NCBI GenBank assembly: GCA_039105265.1
Contig: JAPFFF010000021.1
Span: 2,356,001-2,420,000, forward strand
Length of the DNA stretch: 64,000 nucleotides
Direction of reading: 5' to 3'
Source of the DNA: Tritrichomonas musculus
Taxonomy: Eukaryota; Parabasalia; Tritrichomonadida; Tritrichomonadidae
Below the pieces are notes generated by a model. That model saw nothing but the letters and a program-made list of their open reading frames with translations. It was not told the DNA's origin and searched no databases. The position numbers and the translations under genes are program-made. How positions within the stretch are numbered: position 1 is the first letter of the stretch; the number at the start of each line of letters is the position of its first letter. This document shows positions 9,593 through 20,189 of this stretch, piece by piece.

Positions 9593-10840
9593 ATGAACAT
9601 TGAAGAATATCTGGATTATATGAAATAAATTCAAAATAAACTGGAAGTATTTATTGATGATGACAATAACTCAAATGCAAATTTACCAAATCTCCTTGAT
9701 TTAATTAATGATAAAAAAAATCGCATCACCAGTCAACAGCTGAAAACCTTCTTTTATATCATAGTGAAAATTGCCAATAATCATAAACGATGTCCGAATT
9801 TCTATAACAAAATTGAGAGAGTTTTATCAAATTTTAAAGAAGACATCAAAAAGTATTCAAATTTTGAAGTTTTTCAAATTTTTAGCGGCAACAAAAGAAT
9901 TCTTTTATTTCTTATAAAAGAAGAATTATTACATCTTGATGAAGAAATTGCCCAAATAATAATCAGAAGAAAATTTAATTCGAATGCAATAAACAAAATC
10001 CAAAATGATTCTGTATTCGAAAAGATTTTTAATGATTTCTATAGAAACCAAAATCTTTGGAATCATGAAGTGTTATGGGAAGACATGACAGTATTTCATG
10101 CTGCAATCAAAACCAATATTTCTACAATTGTTAAGCTTTTTTTACAATATGACAAAGTTGATATTAATTGCCAATACAAAAGCCTAGGATATATAAATTA
10201 TCCTCCTGAAATCAGTGAATATTTGAATTATTGGTTAATGAAAGAGAAAACTGCATTGATCATGGCTGTTGAACAAGAAACTATTGAAATTATTCAACTT
10301 TTGTTAGCTTAAGATAAAATTCATATTAATGATCCTTTGCTGATAAAAAAAGGAATTCCTGACAGTTCAATAAATTATAATTATGGTTTTAAACCAATTA
10401 AAGAGATACAGTTTGATAGTTGCTTCTTGGAAAAAAAGTCAGCTTTAGTTTTGGCAATTGAGAAAGGAAGCATTGATATAACCAAACATTTATTAAAGCA
10501 TAATGATATTGATCTCAATTTTATAAATAAAGCTTACAATTATAGTGAGAGATTGCCTGGCTGGGATAAGACAACAGCACTAAATTTAGCAGTTGAAAAT
10601 GGATGTACCAAAATTGTGGAGCTTTTATTGGAATACGAAAAAAAATGACGTCATTTTTAGAAACCAAAAAGAAGGAAATAAAGAGAGGACAGCTCTTCAC
10701 ACAGCAGTCGGAAAATATCAGCATTTTAAATTTTATTAATTTATGAAAATGTTGATATTGAATCAAAAGATGAACAAGGAAAAACTCCATCAGAATACAT
10801 CAATGATCAACAGATTTTAGAATTATTTAAACTTAAATAA
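9593..10840 (+). pseudogene. DUF3447/ankyrin-repeat protein, disrupted
   Basis: Translation from the ATG at 9593 reads as a member of the same DUF3447/ankyrin family as the genes at 37.3, 42.9 and 53.3 kb (NHKRCPNFYNKIERVL, then FSGNKRILLFLIKEELL, then ankyrin units TALIMAVEQETIEIIQLLL and TALNLAVENGCTKIVELLLEYE). It is broken by TAA at 9626-9628 and TAA at 10310-10312, both in frame, then by frameshifts in the A run near 10640 and again near 10735, after which the last ankyrin unit (GKTPSEYINDQQILELFKLK) ends at TAA 10838-10840. The first stop falls where relatives have Ser, and the second inside an ankyrin loop. Four lesions make it a pseudogene. Confidence 0.8.
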
Positions 10841-10885
10841 TAAATTTTCATCTTTTTTAAATATTTAAAACAGGAAAAAAAAAAT

Positions 10886-10978
10886 GTCAAGACAAGGAAT
10901 TGAACCTTGATCTGGCTTCAAGCTTATCAAAATTTGGATTTGAAAGAGATGCCTATCCTTCCATTGGACGACCTTGAC
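10886..10978 (-). tRNA. tRNA-like gene, copy 1 (anticodon not resolved)
   Basis: A 93-nt sequence on the minus strand with a 7-bp acceptor stem GTCAAGG/TCTTGAC (one G-T pair), D-stem GTCC/GGAT around an AATGGAA loop, and a perfect T arm CAAGG-TTCAATT-CCTTG (an exact Pol III B box GGTTCAATTCC). It is followed downstream by A then a run of T, the Pol III terminator. The central part is about 20 nt longer than a standard tRNA. It best fits a precursor with a ~23-nt intron in the anticodon loop (GGCAT/AAGCC stem with one mismatch), but the anticodon cannot be assigned safely. A tRNA-derived pseudogene or SINE is the alternative. Confidence 0.5.
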
Positions 10979-11281
10979 TTATATTTAATGTTCTTTCTTT
11001 CAATATTTAAAAATATATTCTTTTATATATCCTTCTTTTGAAATTAATTTGATATATTTTTCCTTTTATTTTTCTCAAATTTATTTCAGATGTCAATTTT
11101 TTCATTAATATTATTGACAAACAAACCTTTTCAATTTTCAATACTATAAAATATATCTAAAAATATCCAGTAATATTATTATATAGTTTGGGTAAATATT
11201 CAGTAATAGCACGTGAAAATTATTTAATAACACAAATGTTTTCCAAAACCTTTTCAATATGAGTTTTTTCAAAACTAAAAC

Positions 11282-11313
<32 letters not shown>

Positions 11314-11628
11314 TGAATACTAGAGAAATTAGACAATCATTAAGATTAACCATGCATAACATGGTATTGATACATGGTAAATATTGACCTCAACTTCCAT
11401 GACCATAAATATTTTGTTATCATTATTCTTTGAAACTTATTGGTATACAATCTTTTTCAAATCTCATTGTTTAATCATTTTTAATTATTTGCACATTATT
11501 TCAAAAGCAAAACAAATAATAATATTTCTGTTATTTATAAGTATGTATATACATTTAATATGATATAAGGCTATTCTGAATTAAAAAAAAATTGTTTATA
11601 ATTGTTCATAAACATAAAGAAAAAAAGT

Positions 11629-11721
11629 GTCAAGACAAGGAATTGAACCTTGATCTGGCTTCAAGCTTATCAAAATTTGGATTTGAAAGAGATGCCTATC
11701 CTTCCATTGGACGACCTTGAC
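11629..11721 (-). tRNA. tRNA-like gene, copy 2 (anticodon not resolved)
   Basis: Identical over all 93 bases to the copy at 10886-10978, with its own T-run terminator downstream on the minus strand. Exact identity of the transcribed part while flanks differ slightly (13-bp indel upstream) fits a recent duplication with the RNA body retained. Confidence 0.5.
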
Positions 11722-11895
11722 TTATATTTAATGTTCTTTCTTTCAATATTTAAAAATATATTCTTTTATATAAAAGAATAAAGGATCCTTCTTTTGAAAT
11801 TAATTTGATATATTTTTCCTTTTATTTTTCTCAAATTTATTTCAGATGTCAATTTTTTCATTAATATTATTGACAAACAAACCTTTTCAATTTTC

Positions 11896-13728
11896 TATAA
11901 CGGTCATAATTAACGTACATATTTGGATAATTTTTTATACAATTTTGAATTAATTAATACTCTTTTAGAGGAGATAAAAAATAAAAATCAAATTATTTAA
12001 ATTTTTTATTATATTTTGTGTAATAATGTCCAATTTTCATTAAAAATCAACTATTTTAATAAGTGAATAATTATCAATCAAAATGTAAAAAACAAAATTC
12101 AAAAAAAGCTCTCAATGGTGATTTTAGAATTCAAATGATGAATAGATATTAGAGATCAAAAAATCCGAAAAATTGAAATTTAAAGCTGAAAATGTGAAAT
12201 ACATCATCACTTTTTTCGACTTTTTGATAAGTTTATACAACTTTTTCAAAATTTTATGTATTTTTACGTATTTCACATTTTCAACTCTCATTCATAAAAA
12301 TATATCAAAGAAAATAATTCATAAAGATAATAAAATTTAAAAAATCGTGATTGAGCCCTTTTTTAGAAATTTACTTTTATTAATGAGATAATTTTATTTT
12401 TATATATTTACTTTCAAAAATTGAATACCCATTTAAACTACAGCCTTAAGATATCTTAAGATACAATTCCAATGCATTTAGAAACCGCAAAATTTTTTGA
12501 CACTTTATGAAAAAGAAAAGACATGTTATTTACAAATTCATACAATTGAAATATTTAATATTAAAAATAAAGCTCAGAATTTCAAATTTGACACTCATTC
12601 AAAAATAAACTTTTTCTGAGAGGTCCACTTTCACAAATTTTTAACGTTCTCCTTCGCAATATTTAACATATTAGAATTGTAACTAAAATATTTAACAATT
12701 TATCAATAACTTTTTGGTAATTGAATATACAAGATGAAAAGAATTCTTATTGAATTAGAATGAAAAATCAGGTAGTCATCAAGAATTTTTCATTGCTTGA
12801 CACTAATATAATATAACACTTAAAATTGAATGATAATAAAGAAACAAATAGTTAAAATTTTTAATATTAAGTAACAATTTTAAGGGCGTCCCAAAAATGA
12901 GAATTTTATTAATTTACAAAAAGTTATCGTGTTCACTTTTTGATAAATTTAATTTTTTTGCCAAAATAAAATTATCTTTATTGATTTTAAATTTCATACT
13001 TAAATATTATTAGAATTATAATATATTACTTATCTTTTATTATAATAAAAGTTAATTTCCTATGAAATATAAAAAATCTTTTTTAATAATTTGATCATTT
13101 GTACATACAAGCTTTTTTATATGTCATTACTTGAAAAAATAACTTTTATATAATTATATAACAATTAAATAGCCATAATTTCTAGTAAATATCTTTTCTT
13201 TACCTTAAAAAAGTTAAAAATATCGGTCATTATTGGCAATGATAAAAACCGTTTTTATCGATAATGATATTTATTATCGGATAGTATCGGTTATTCTATT
13301 CTACTCCCGATAATATCGATAATATTGGCAACGTATTTAACCGTTATCAGACACTATCGATAAACATCCCTGTTTTATATATAATAAAATACTCAAAACT
13401 TTATATTTAATTTAAAATATCTGAGAAATTTCAATTTTTTTTAACGTGGGAGTCCCCCCTTAAGAATTTAAATTCTGCAGAATTTTATCGATAATGTAAA
13501 ATAAAATCAATTATTTACTGAAAGGTTTTCCAACAAAATAATTCCATTAAACCATAAAAATCCAAACATTTGAATTAAGTCATATAAAAACTAAGAGTCT
13601 GAGTAATTTTTTTGATAATACTTTTTAATATGAGTCAGTATTTTTATTATTTCATTAGAAAAGGCTCCAATTTGATTAGTAAAAGTCCAAATAAGATATG
13701 ATAAATAAAGTTGTGTATATTTTTAGTA
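11896..13728. other. 1.8-kb gene-poor region with inverted-repeat debris
   Basis: No reading frame of interest. An inverted repeat GAAAATGTGAAATAC (about 12197) / GTATTTCACATTTTC (about 12280) encloses about 65 bases. Around 13230-13375 the sequence is built of ATCGATAA/TTATCGAT words and ends in ACATCCCTG, which read on the minus strand (CAGGGATGTTTATCGATA) looks like one end of a hAT-type element; the matching other end was not found. Confidence 0.35.
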
Positions 13729-14235
13729 TTAATATTTTTCTTCCAAGTTATCAGAATCTGAATGCTTTTTATTTTTACCAGATTTTTTCTTTTTATGATC
13801 AGAATCTCTTCTCTTTTTGTCTTTTCCTGATTTCTTTGGAGTATTATTTTCATCATTGTCATCATTATCCATTTCACTTTGCTTCATCAAACTCTTAATT
13901 TCCTCATCTATTTCTTTATTCTGTCTCTCAAGTTCTTTCATTTGCTCATTAAGTTTTTTGGCTGATTGCCTTTCTTCTTTTTTTCTTGCAAAGAATCCTT
14001 TCTTCTTTTCTGGTTTCTTTGATTTTTTTGTATCTTCTATTTCATCTATGTCTTCTTCCATTTCTTTATTCGTTTCATTTATCTCATTCGTAATTGCTTC
14101 CATTTCTCTTGCTATTTCTTCCATCTGACGTCTAGTTTCTTCAAGTTCATCAAGATCCTCTTTGTTATTTATGTTTTCTTGGTCTGTTAATATCATTTCT
14201 TCATCATTAGGAACAGTTTCTTTCTTTTTTGTCAT
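13729..14235 (-). CDS. Charged coiled-coil protein with Lys/Ser/Asp-rich tail
   Basis: 168 residues with a clean ATG. Residues about 25-75 form an acidic heptad-like helix (LEETRRQMEEIAREMEAITN), and about 95-120 form a second helix (LNEQMKELERQNKEIDEEI), so a dimeric coiled coil is likely. Between them is a basic linker (KKSKKPEKKKGFFARKKEE). The tail repeats KKSGKDKKRRDSD / KKKKSGKNKKHSDSD, a likely nuclear localisation and casein-kinase-2 substrate pattern. No leucine zipper next to a bZIP basic region was seen. I do not recognise a named family; a structural or nuclear role is inference. Confidence 0.7.
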   Translation of the reverse strand: MTKKKETVPNDEEMILTDQENINNKEDLDELEETRRQMEEIAREMEAITNEINETNKEMEEDIDEIEDTKKSKKPEKKKGFFARKKEERQSAKKLNEQMKELERQNKEIDEEIKSLMKQSEMDNDDNDENNTPKKSGKDKKRRDSDHKKKKSGKNKKHSDSDNLEEKY

Positions 14236-16173
14236 TATGAAATAAATTTTATTTTATTTAAAATTTGAATTGAAAACATAAAGTTTATGTTTACTTTTTA
14301 AAAATATATTTGGTACCTAATTCATTAATCATTCTCAATAGGTATTCATGTAGAGAAATTGACGAAATATTGTATTATTGATCATATTTTCTTTATTATC
14401 ATTTTGTAACTAAGAATTTACTTTAATGTATAAGAATTTTATACTCCTATTTTTGAGATATTTCTATTTTTATTTTTCTGAATAAAAATCGTTTTATAAT
14501 TGAGAGGCCATTATTTTTTTTTATATAAAAATTGATGAAATATAAATATATATATAATTTTGTTTTATTAATTATTATAAAATATATATCTTGATAACAA
14601 TTTAATACTTATATGTTTAAAAAACATTTATTTTTTAGAGATACACTTGTTTAATTTTTATTCTATTTTTAATAAATTTTTAACTTTTTCAGTTATTATA
14701 TTTTTTATATTGAAATAATAAACATTTTATATCCTAGTTGTATTTTTATTTAAACATTATTTTATTTTATATATATAATTTATATTATTATTTATATACT
14801 ATATTAATTTTATATTTAAGTTTTACATAATATATTAAATAGATAAATTAACAAAAAAAAAAAAAAAATGGAAAATTCAATTAAACGATGATTTTCAATT
14901 GATTTTTTAAAAAATAAGTTGGTTTGTATTGTGATTATTTTATGGTTTTCAATATATTAAATATTATAATTATTTTTATAATATAGTAATAAATAAATTT
15001 ACTTTATAAAAAATATTTTCAATAATATTTTTATGAAGATGAGCAAATTTATATTTTTCAATAATCACTTCACTATTAACCTCACTTCACCGAAAATAAT
15101 CATCTCACATCACTAAAATAATAACGTACAAAAATACGATGAATAATAATTCAAAATAATGCAAAATATTAATTACATTTTTCTTTAAAATGAGAGTATA
15201 AAGTAACTTATTTACATAATTAAATTTATATAAATATTTATTACTATTATATTGTACAATTAATGTATAATTATTTCGTAAATCAATTGAGAAATAAGTC
15301 ATTTTCTTAATTTTTTTATGTGAATTAATATTTAAATCCATATATGGCTAATAAATTTGGTATACAACAGATAATATATTTTATAAATAAAATACAAAAT
15401 ATTATTATTGATTTGTAATTCATAAATGTTTTATTTAACTCGAGATATAGATGAAACATTATTTTTTAAATGGTTTTTAAATTCTCAACATCCATTAAAA
15501 CCAATTATGGCAAATGTCAGTATTGGATATATAGAAGTAAATAATCTTATTATTTTTTCATAAGATATAATATTCATTCAATTAAAGCCAAAATAAAAAA
15601 ATTAAATAACGAGTTTTCACTTCACATGAATACCTCTTTCACAATCTTTGATTACTCTTCTACCAGCTTTCGATTATAAATTGGCATAAAATATGGTAAA
15701 AAAAGAATTGTTATTGATTAAAATATTAAATTATACAGCTTCTTTTTACAGGAATGAAAAAAAAAATATACCTTTTAGCAAAAAAAAAAAAAAAAACTCT
15801 GAATTTTTTCGCCCAAATATAGCTTCAAAATATGGAATATTACGATTAATAATGATTGAAATTATGATCGTAATATTCGATTTTTAAATTAAAAATAATC
15901 TGATATTCCAAGGAAAAAATCACTTTTTTAACATAAAAAAAGTTACATTTTTAATAAAAAATCTTTTTGCTGAAATAATACCTTTAAGCCAAAACTCAAT
16001 TGAAGGGTCTGTTTCCTTTAAAATGAAGCTGTATTAAATTAACTGCTTTTATTCAATTATAGATAATAAAATTTACCTCAATAATCCTTATAATGTTTGC
16101 AATTTGTATATCGATAAAACAGGGAGATTAAATAAATATTATCTCAAAGAGGAGACTCTCTGAATTACATTTT
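14236..16173. other. Gene-poor, very AT-rich region
   Basis: Almost 2 kb, among the most AT-rich parts of the window, dominated by AT alternation (14,500-15,000) and A tracts (14850s, 15780s). Apart from a 45-codon fragment at 15426-15563 nothing coding is seen. A very AT-rich block could be a matrix or origin-like region, but there is no direct evidence. Confidence 0.35.
15426..15563 (+). pseudogene. Short coding remnant
   Basis: A 45-codon ORF (MFYLTRDIDETLFFKWFLNS...) with protein-like composition in a region that is otherwise extremely AT-rich and non-coding. It ends in TAA at 15561-15563. Too short for a gene and no family recognised; probably a fragment of a larger gene. Confidence 0.25.
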
Positions 16174-16620
16174 TCAAAGATAACATTCAAAAATCTTATC
16201 ATCTGCCAAATGTTTAGTCATCCATTTTCCTTCTTTGAGATCATCAATATCTAGATAATTAGTTGACCTAAATCGTGTTTGGAAAAAATTTTTATCCATA
16301 ATTTCAAGTATTTCGTGCATCTTGTTTGATTTAATGATGCCATTTCCAGAACCTTCAAAAAGTATAGGAACAATATGTCCATCACAAATTGCTAATAATG
16401 TATGAAATCCACAGTCCAAGCTCCTTCCCCATGTATAAAAATAACTTTTTTTGTAAATTTGTTGAACCAAATTATGAGCTCTTAAAATTTCTTCTTTGTT
16501 GCATTTCATTATTGGATTTCTATTCTGAGAAATTGTTTCTAACTTTTCCAATACTTTTTTTTTATGTTCATATATATCAGAATAATCATAAATTAAACCT
16601 TCTGATGTAACAAATTGTTT
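16174..16620 (-). pseudogene. 5'-truncated hypothetical protein fragment
   Basis: An open frame of about 150 codons ends in TGA at 16174-16176 and is closed upstream by a TAG in the 16630s. There is no ATG before the visible conserved-looking part; the first Met lies well inside (NPIMKCNKEEILRAHNLV). The sequence (SYFYTWGRSLDCGFHTLLAICDG, then HIVPILFEGSGNGIIKSN) has normal coding composition. Lack of a start suggests the 5' part was lost. I do not recognise the family. Confidence 0.4.
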
Positions 16621-16649
16621 TTTTGATTTGTGCTATATTAATTGGGTGA

Positions 16650-17519
16650 TAGTATTGTTCCAAAAATAATATTTGTTGTTTATCAGTTCTTTTGTTTATC
16701 ATTAAAAAAATTATCTGAAAATTTCAAAAAAATTTCAAATGAAATTTCAATATTTTTTTATCATCCCTTTTAAAATTTAAATTTATATTTAAAAAATTAT
16801 ATGAATTTTCTCAAAAAGTTCAGTTTCCATGTTTATGTTAAAAAATTTTCATTTAAGAGGGTACTTTCTTTGTCATTTTTTCATCCAATAATGATGTTTA
16901 CAATTATATATGCATATATAAAATCCAAACAATTTTTTGTTATTTATATCTATATTTAATATTTGAATAATTTAATATTATGAAAAGATAAAAAAAAAAA
17001 TATAATTTTTTTCAATTTTAACTTTTTGAAAACTAATAATTTAATATGTTTTTTATATTTCTTGATAGAATATGTATAAAAATGCAATAAAAATACATTT
17101 TTATTATTATAATTCATTTATAAAATAGTATAGAGATATATTTTATTGGAGCTATTTTCAAACAATTATTATATGATTTTCATATAAAAAATAGGTTTGA
17201 ATCAAATCAAGCATCAAATATTCATGTATTTAGAACGGTAGACACTAAACCGTTTATAATTTTTTCCAAATTTTGATTTCGAAAAACGATTGATTTTGAA
17301 TATTTTAAATTTATAGTTTGAATTTTTATTAAGCACAAATATAAAAAAAATTTTAATCTTTTAGATTTATTATAATTATTATTTTAAATGAGAAATTTAT
17401 GTTTTTAAAAATCAGAATTGAGAACTTTACAAGATTTCCTCTCAATTTCATCCGTCTTTTCTCTCCATTTTCATAACAAATTTTTGAAATATTGATAAAA
17501 TCATCGTTATCATATATGT
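16650..17519. other. AT-rich intergenic region
   Basis: No gene or structured repeat recognised. Sequence is AT-rich throughout. Confidence 0.35.
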
Positions 17520-18247
17520 ATTTTCTATTGACAAATGATATTGTTAAAATGACAGACAAGATTTGTGGTGAGATGATGAATAAATATGAACTTAACGGTA
17601 ACCGTTACTGTCACTTTTTCTATCCAGAGCTCGAGCAATTTTTAGGAGAAGAGAAAATGAAATACGTTAAAAACGAACTTTTAAATAAGTCAGAAAATAT
17701 TTTTGACAACTATGACTTGAAACGACAAGAAGGTGAGAATGACTCACACATTTGCTCAATGATACGAAACGATTCAGTTAAAGAGTTTGTTTCATATTTG
17801 ACTCGCATTAACTATTCACTTTCAAGTCAAATTACACCATCGATTTTTGAAACCAATTCATTCTTAATCGAACGAAAGAATACGGCACTGATTGAATATT
17901 CAGCTTTCTTTGGATCGATTAAAATTTTCAAATATTTGATGAGCAAAGTTGAATTGACAGAGTCGCTGTGGCTTTATGTGATTCATTCAAAAAAAGAAGA
18001 ACTTATTCATATTCTTGAAGAAAAGAAGGTCTGTCCACCAAAATTTGAGAACAAAAATGAAGAAGAATTAAATGAGCAGAACAACGAATATTTGAGATGC
18101 CTTATTGAATCGATTAAATGTCATCACAATAATTTCGCTGATTACATTCAAAATATTTTTCTGTTTCAAAGAGAAAAAGATCCAAAACGAAAAGAAGCGA
18201 CTATTTCTAATTGTATAAAATATCATAATTACCCTATTATTATTTAA
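17520..18247 (+). pseudogene. Internal fragment of a DUF3447 gene, duplicate of the 53.3-kb gene
   Basis: From about 17526 (FLLTNDIVKMTDKICGEMMN) to 18232 (NCIKYHNY) the protein matches the gene at 53314-54510 residue by residue, at roughly 85 percent by eye, including motifs such as GNRYCHFFYPELE, SIFETNSFLIERKNT and SIKCHHN. It starts about 107 residues into that protein and stops just before its C-terminal 50 residues, so both ends are missing. There is no ATG in the matching upstream position. This is a truncated duplicate, still open over 240 codons, so it is recent. Confidence 0.75.
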
Positions 18248-18280
18248 TAGTGCTATTTAAGAACATATATAAGTTTAAAA

Positions 18281-18643
18281 TTATATATTTTGTTTTGGAT
18301 AAGATTCATCATATGTCATGATTTCATAAAGAACAATTGAAAATGAATAAACATCAATTGGTTTGGTTCTATTGTAAGTTTTATTATCACGTATAAATTC
18401 TGGAGCCATTATTTTTACTATTGATTCTTGAAGTATTTGATCATTTGTAGGCAAATCAATATTTTGAGAACGATAGAAACAACTTATTTTTGGAAATAAA
18501 AAAGAATCAAAACAAATATTTTCAGTTCTTAATTCACGATGAAGAATATTATGTGAATGTAAAAATTCAATTTCTAATGCAATACCATAAATAATAATCA
18601 ATATTTTGGTTTCATTAAGTATGTATGAAAGAAATGAACTCAT
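18281..18643 (-). pseudogene. Kinase-domain fragment with degenerate catalytic motifs
   Basis: 120 codons covering kinase subdomains VI to IX: LHSHNILHRELRTENI (HRD read as HRE), KISCFY where DFG should be, MAPEFI for APE and DVYSFSIVLYEIMTY. The N lobe and the C-terminal end are missing. The lost catalytic Asp and DFG and the truncation show that it is not an active kinase. The closest relatives in this window are the kinases at 57.6-60.6 kb. On the plus strand at 18606-18812 a short ORF overlaps its 5' end; it may be a second fragment but is not recognised. Confidence 0.6.
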
Positions 18644-19000
18644 TCAGCTTGCTTTGACAAATCGAAATCCGAGATGCGTTATTACTGGGAGGCCAATTAC
18701 TGAAACCGAAGAACAAATTAATGCTTTACCTACTGCTATACAAATGATTGATTTCATCTATAATTTTGTATTAATGCATTTTTTTTTATTATTATTTGAA
18801 ATTTTTGTGTGATTTTCTGTGAATTCAGAAATAAAAAGTAAAAATACTAAAACAGCACTAAAAAGTTGAGAAACGCCATTTTTCATTAAAATTATTTAAA
18901 AAATGTACTTGTTTTATGAAAAAATGGCATTTCCCAACATTCTAATGCTCTTTGAATACTAAGATGCAAACAGCATCTACACAAACATCATTTAACAAGA

Positions 19001-19218
19001 GATGATGCTTGGATTGAATATGACATCGTATTCAATTCGAACATCGTATTTTGGTAAAGATTGTTTCCATCCATAATCATGGAAAATCATGGGAATTGAT
19101 TGACATCAAAGAAAATATCAAAGAATTAAATGATTCGCAAAGGACATGTGGTTTCAAATGCACAAATCAAAATGGATTCTTCAGATACATCAAATACATA
19201 CAAATAGAGAACCATTGA
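19001..19218 (+). pseudogene. Remnant of an F5/8 type C (discoidin) domain
   Basis: Reading in two frames gives DDAWIEYDIVFNSN and, after a shift, SWELIDIKENIKELNDSQRT, then FFRYIKYIQIENH followed by TGA at 19216-19218. This matches the end of discoidin domains in trichomonad BTB/discoidin proteins such as the gene at 20190-21488 (WQTIDTVND..., EFRYFKILQ...). The stop falls where a Trp is usual after NH. Only this part survives. Confidence 0.45.
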
Positions 19219-19379
19219 AGAAAAATCCAATATTCAAGAGGAAAACAAAACATGGAAATGTGCCAGTTCATTATTGGATTGTCAGCTATGGAATTCTTTG
19301 TGTCATTTTATTTTTTAATCTCAAAATTAAGCTATACATTCATCAATAACTATTATTTGATGTTCAAAAAGAAATAAAA

Positions 19380-20189
19380 CTATCATTTTGGCGATCTTGA
19401 AAATATTGAATATTTGTGAATTTGAAAAACTTTTTAGATGTCTTCTTTAAAAAGTATCATAACAATACTTATTTTTGAATTATTTTGATTGTCAAATTAC
19501 ATTTAATAAATGTAAAAAAGTCCAAAAATGATGATCTAATTTCACTAATTTGTTGATGGTTAATGATATTAATTAATTTTTGATAACTTCTTTCATCAAT
19601 GCTATCTGAATTATCATCACGAAATTAATTAATATCATAAACAAATGCGAACAATGAATCATCAATATTTCTTCTTTATTAATAATCAATCAGAAAATAA
19701 AAAGAAATATAATAGAAGATCTCATACTACAGGTAAAGAAAAATCAGAGACAAAGAATCAAAAAAGAAGACGAATCACAGACGAAGAAGAATAGAATGAA
19801 TCAGTATTAGTAGTTCTTCATAATCTCTGATTCTTTTTCATCTGTAGTTCATTATTATCAGTAGTTCGTCATCATCTTCTATAGAAGAAAACATTTTTAG
19901 TGTAAAATATTAATTTTTATTCAAAAAGTTTTATTCAGAAAAAGTTACATACCTATAGACGATAGGGATTTTTTTTGAATTTTTCATTTATTAATGAATT
20001 AATATCTTGAAATAAAGAATATTTTTAATTTTTTAAAATAGACAATCTAATTTAGAAAGATTTTTTCTACACCATATTCCAAAAAATAGTCTTAAATTAT
20101 AGCTTTCTGACAAACTTGGTAAAGTTTTTGTCATATCTTGTGGAAAAAAAAATTGAAAGAAAAAACTTCAAAAGATTTGCATAAAGCAA
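19380..20189. other. Intergenic region upstream of the BTB gene
   Basis: No gene recognised. The stretch near 19740-19870 carries AGAAGA/TCATCATC low-complexity DNA that could be coding debris. Confidence 0.35.

Larger units (their letters stand above)
10885..11895. repeat. Direct duplication of a ~260-bp block carrying the tRNA-like gene
   Basis: The block 10885-11139 recurs as 11628-11895. The copies are the same except for the bases at the edges and a 13-bp insertion in copy 2 (ATAAAAGAATAAAGGA region near 11771). Each copy contains the tRNA-like gene at its left and about 165 bases of AT-rich 5' flank. The 490 bases between copies have an A tract at about 11282-11310 and no gene. Confidence 0.8.

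Noticed and set aside
13230-13375. Complete hAT element near 13.3 kb
   Set aside because: Only one hAT-like end (CAGGGATGTTTATCG on the minus strand) is visible; no matching second end or 8-bp duplication found.
14500-15000. Replication origin or centromere in the AT-richest block
   Set aside because: Base composition alone is not evidence, and no structured repeat supports it.
18606-18812. 68-codon plus-strand ORF (CVITGRPITETEEQINALP)
   Set aside because: Protein-like but short, with no supporting family; it overlaps the kinase fragment, so it was not called as a gene.
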